From Thermoflavifilum aggregans (GTDB taxonomy: Bacteria > Bacteroidota > Bacteroidia > Chitinophagales > Chitinophagaceae), in contig NZ_PGFG01000001.1 of assembly GCF_002797735.1 (NCBI RefSeq), forward strand, positions 1,240,001 through 1,304,000: DNA of 64,000 bases. The letters are read 5' to 3'. The translations under genes were made by a program, and so were the position numbers. Below, piece after piece: positions 62,095-64,000 of this stretch. The notes under the pieces were generated by a model. It had not been told where the DNA came from, ran no database searches, and saw nothing but the letters and a program-made list of their open reading frames with translations. The first letter of the stretch is position 1; each line of letters starts with the position of its first letter.

Positions 62095-63582
62095 ATGAAA
62101 GAATTTATCCTTGCGCTTGATCAGGGAACCACCAGTTCCCGCGCGATATTGTTTGATCAGTCAGGACAAATCCGTGCAGTCGCACAAAAGGAGTTTACCC
62201 AGTATTACCCTCAGCCCGGATGGGTAGAACATGATCCGATGGAAATCTGGTCGACGCAGGCCGGAGTTGCTGCCGAGGTGCTGAGTCGTGCCGGCGTAAG
62301 CAGCCAGCAGATAGCAGCCATCGGAATCACCAACCAGCGGGAAACCAGCATAGTTTGGGAGCGTAATACCGGTAAACCCATTTATCCAGCCATCGTATGG
62401 CAGGACAGGCGAACGGCTGATAGGTGTGATCAGCTGCGCAAGGAAGCGGGAGAACTGATTCGGCAGAAAACGGGTTTGTTGCCCGATGCCTATTTTTCAG
62501 CCACCAAAATTCGCTGGATATTGGATCATGTGCCGGATGCTCGGAAAAAAGCAGAAAAAGGAGAATTGGCATTTGGAACGATTGACAGCTGGCTGATCTG
62601 GAATTTTACCCGGGGTAAGGTTCATGCCACGGATGTAACCAACGCTTCCCGCACCATGCTGTTCAATATCTATACCCGGCAATGGGATCCGGAGTTACTG
62701 GCTTTGCTCGACATACCCCAAAGCCTCCTGCCTGAAGTAGTTGCTTCCAGCGGAGTAGTAGCTGAAACGTCAGGCGATGTACTTACATACCCCATGCCAT
62801 TGGCTGGCATTGCCGGCGACCAGCAAGCTGCCCTGTTTGGACAGATGTGTACCGAAGCGGGTATGGTCAAAAATACCTATGGCACCGGATGTTTTGTGGT
62901 GATGCAAACCGGCACAAAACCCGTACAATCGCAAAACAGGCTGCTGACCACCATCGCCTGGGAAATCAACGGGCAACTGAGCTATGCTTTAGAAGGAAGT
63001 ATTTTCATTGGAGGAGCGGTCGTACAGTGGCTGCGTGATGGCCTGCAGATGATTCGCTCTTCTTCGGAAATTGAAACACTTGCCCGCCAGGTACCAGATA
63101 CCGGAGGCGTATATGTGGTGCCGGCTTTTACGGGGTTGGGTGCTCCGCATTGGAATCAGCAGGCCAGGGGAATGATTGTTGGACTCACCCGTGGTTCCAC
63201 CAACGCCCATATTGCCAGAGCCGCACTGGAAAGCATAGCTTACCAGACCTACGATGTGGTCAGGGCTATGGAAGCCGACACCGGATTGTCTATTTCGGAA
63301 ATGCGGGTGGATGGCGGCGCTGCAGTCAACGACCTGCTGATGCAATTTCAGGCCGATGTCCTGAATACCCAGGTAGTAAGGCCGGCTATTGTGGAAACCA
63401 CTGCACTGGGAGCTGCTTATCTGGCCGGGTTGGCTGTGGGCTTTTGGAAAAATATCGAAATGATTCGTTCTCAATGGAAAGAGTCAAAACGATTTATCCC
63501 ACAAATGCCAGAACCAGCCAGGCAAGCCAATTTGCAGGGATGGGAGCGGGCTTTAAAAGCCGTGCGTTGCTGGGCTGAATAA
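62095..63582 (+). CDS. glpK: Glycerol kinase
   Basis: A 495-residue FGGY kinase that phosphorylates glycerol to glycerol-3-phosphate. Motifs: [20 protein letters not shown] (ATP/phosphate loop, residues 4-23), [50 protein letters not shown], the [17 protein letters not shown] loop near residue 240, and [20 protein letters not shown] near 400. Length equals E. coli GlpK (502). The glycerol facilitator starts 57 bp downstream, so this is a glycerol uptake operon. No exact promoter motif was noted. Confidence 0.97.
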   Translation: MKEFILALDQGTTSSRAILFDQSGQIRAVAQKEFTQYYPQPGWVEHDPMEIWSTQAGVAAEVLSRAGVSSQQIAAIGITNQRETSIVWERNTGKPIYPAIVWQDRRTADRCDQLRKEAGELIRQKTGLLPDAYFSATKIRWILDHVPDARKKAEKGELAFGTIDSWLIWNFTRGKVHATDVTNASRTMLFNIYTRQWDPELLALLDIPQSLLPEVVASSGVVAETSGDVLTYPMPLAGIAGDQQAALFGQMCTEAGMVKNTYGTGCFVVMQTGTKPVQSQNRLLTTIAWEINGQLSYALEGSIFIGGAVVQWLRDGLQMIRSSSEIETLARQVPDTGGVYVVPAFTGLGAPHWNQQARGMIVGLTRGSTNAHIARAALESIAYQTYDVVRAMEADTGLSISEMRVDGGAAVNDLLMQFQADVLNTQVVRPAIVETTALGAAYLAGLAVGFWKNIEMIRSQWKESKRFIPQMPEPARQANLQGWERALKAVRCWAE

Positions 63583-63639
63583 GCCGATATATACGATCTC
63601 TGAAAAATGAACCTGAAAAACTTCTAAATATTCATCCAC

Positions 63640-64000
63640 ATGCATCCTTTTCTGGCTGAATTGCTCGGAACCGCTCTTCTGATTTTACTGGGCGATGGTG
63701 TTGTTGCCAACGTACTGCTCCGTCATACCAAAGGCCACCAGGGCGGATGGATAGTCATCACCTTCGGATGGGCCATGGCCGTGTATGTAGCAGTTTTTTG
63801 CGTATCCTCTTATAGCGGTGCACATATCAATCCGGCCGTAACCCTGGCATTGGCTCTTGCCGGTAAGTTTTCCTGGAACCAGGTTTTACCCTATATCGTT
63901 GCCCAGCTGATGGGTGCCATGTTGGGTGCCCTGCTGGTGTGGCTCACGTACAAAAAGCACTATGATGAACAAAATGCTCCCGACCTGATACTGATGACTT
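63640..64000 (+). CDS. glpF: Glycerol uptake facilitator GlpF (MIP family), N-terminal part
   Basis: The frame opens at ATG 63640 and continues past the right edge; 120 residues are visible. The first helix (LAELLGTALLILLGDGVVAN), the loop LRHTKGHQGGWIVITFGWAM, and the first NPA half-motif SGAHINPAVTLALAL (near residue 65) mark an aquaglyceroporin. Asn-Pro-Ala forms half of the channel filter; the second NPA is beyond the window. It directly follows glpK, so glycerol is the expected solute, in preference to water. Confidence 0.93.
   Translation, partial: MHPFLAELLGTALLILLGDGVVANVLLRHTKGHQGGWIVITFGWAMAVYVAVFCVSSYSGAHINPAVTLALALAGKFSWNQVLPYIVAQLMGAMLGALLVWLTYKKHYDEQNAPDLILMT

Noticed and set aside
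1-64000. tRNA, rRNA, CRISPR, insertion sequences, phage and integrase genes
   Set aside because: None was recognised by eye on either strand; a tRNAscan or repeat search would be needed to exclude short cases.

Overview
The window is a dense chromosomal segment of a Bacteroidota bacterium, most likely of the Chitinophagaceae/Chitinophagia branch (phylum confident, family inferred, genus not attempted). The phylum call rests on a type IX secretion plug protein, a TamL-type outer-membrane lipoprotein, an OMP_b-brl/TonB-like receptor, DUF4136, HYC_CC_PP and BT_3928/DoxX family proteins. It also rests on the absence of clear Shine-Dalgarno sequences and on a recurring upstream motif TAnnTTTG, the -7 element used by the Bacteroidota primary sigma factor. 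I see no rRNA, tRNA, CRISPR array, insertion sequence, integrase or phage gene, and no obvious shift in base composition. This looks like core chromosome, not an island.

Layout. 1-6.6 kb (minus): sufB (cut by the left edge), an A-type Fe-S carrier, a K+-dependent membrane pyrophosphatase, bifunctional NAD(P)HX repair enzyme and the T9SS plug protein. 6.7-13 kb: FtsX/LolC-like permease, TrmH-like methyltransferase, TamL, cytidine deaminase and signal peptidase I. 13-15.6 kb (plus): PspC protein, a lipoprotein translationally coupled to a second TrmH, and a TlpA-like thioredoxin. 15.6-22.3 kb (minus): a long operon miaB - sigma54 activator - lptE - acidic linker/TPR protein - secG - mltG - yihY. 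22.4-24.5 kb (plus): nfeD-slipin pair, closed by a bidirectional terminator. 24.5-30.7 kb: a beta-barrel/DUF4136 pair, two membrane hypotheticals, rocD, a double-FKBP lipoprotein and an NrnA-type phosphodiesterase. 30.8-35.4 kb: ndk, DCC protein, diadenylate cyclase cdaA and folP, diverging from a DUF1599-DoxX/thioredoxin pair, then a DciA-like protein. 35.5-38.5 kb: a copper locus, with a multicopper oxidase fused to a putative outer-membrane barrel plus a small Cys/His protein. 38.5-45.4 kb: recF, pdhA, a TPR protein, ribH, a LutA-like protein, an EVE protein, a cysteine-free sirtuin and a saccharopine dehydrogenase-like enzyme. 45.8-53.3 kb: gyrA, a TPR protein, a PD40 propeller, a CE2-like SGNH esterase and bacilliredoxin. 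53.4-62 kb: lgt, a beta-barrel receptor under a palindromic operator, a GIN-domain protein, and a NEW3-ABC exporter operon. 62.1-64 kb: glpK and the start of glpF.

Themes. Envelope biogenesis dominates (TamL, LptE, SecG, LepB, Lgt, MltG, T9SS plug, PspC, NfeD/slipin). Second-messenger chemistry may be linked locally: CdaA makes c-di-AMP and the NrnA-like enzyme 1 kb away could degrade its products. The most unusual items are the perfect 11-bp-arm inverted repeat embedded in the promoter of the beta-barrel gene at 54.96 kb, the copper oxidase-barrel fusion with Met/His repeats, the NEW3-ABC operon with an undescribed small ORF in front, and the sirtuin with no cysteine at all. No single locus proves a wholly new system; the 54.9-62.0 kb envelope/efflux region is the best candidate for follow-up. 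Several gene starts were moved inward from the longest reading frame because a promoter or signal peptide placed them there; each case is stated.
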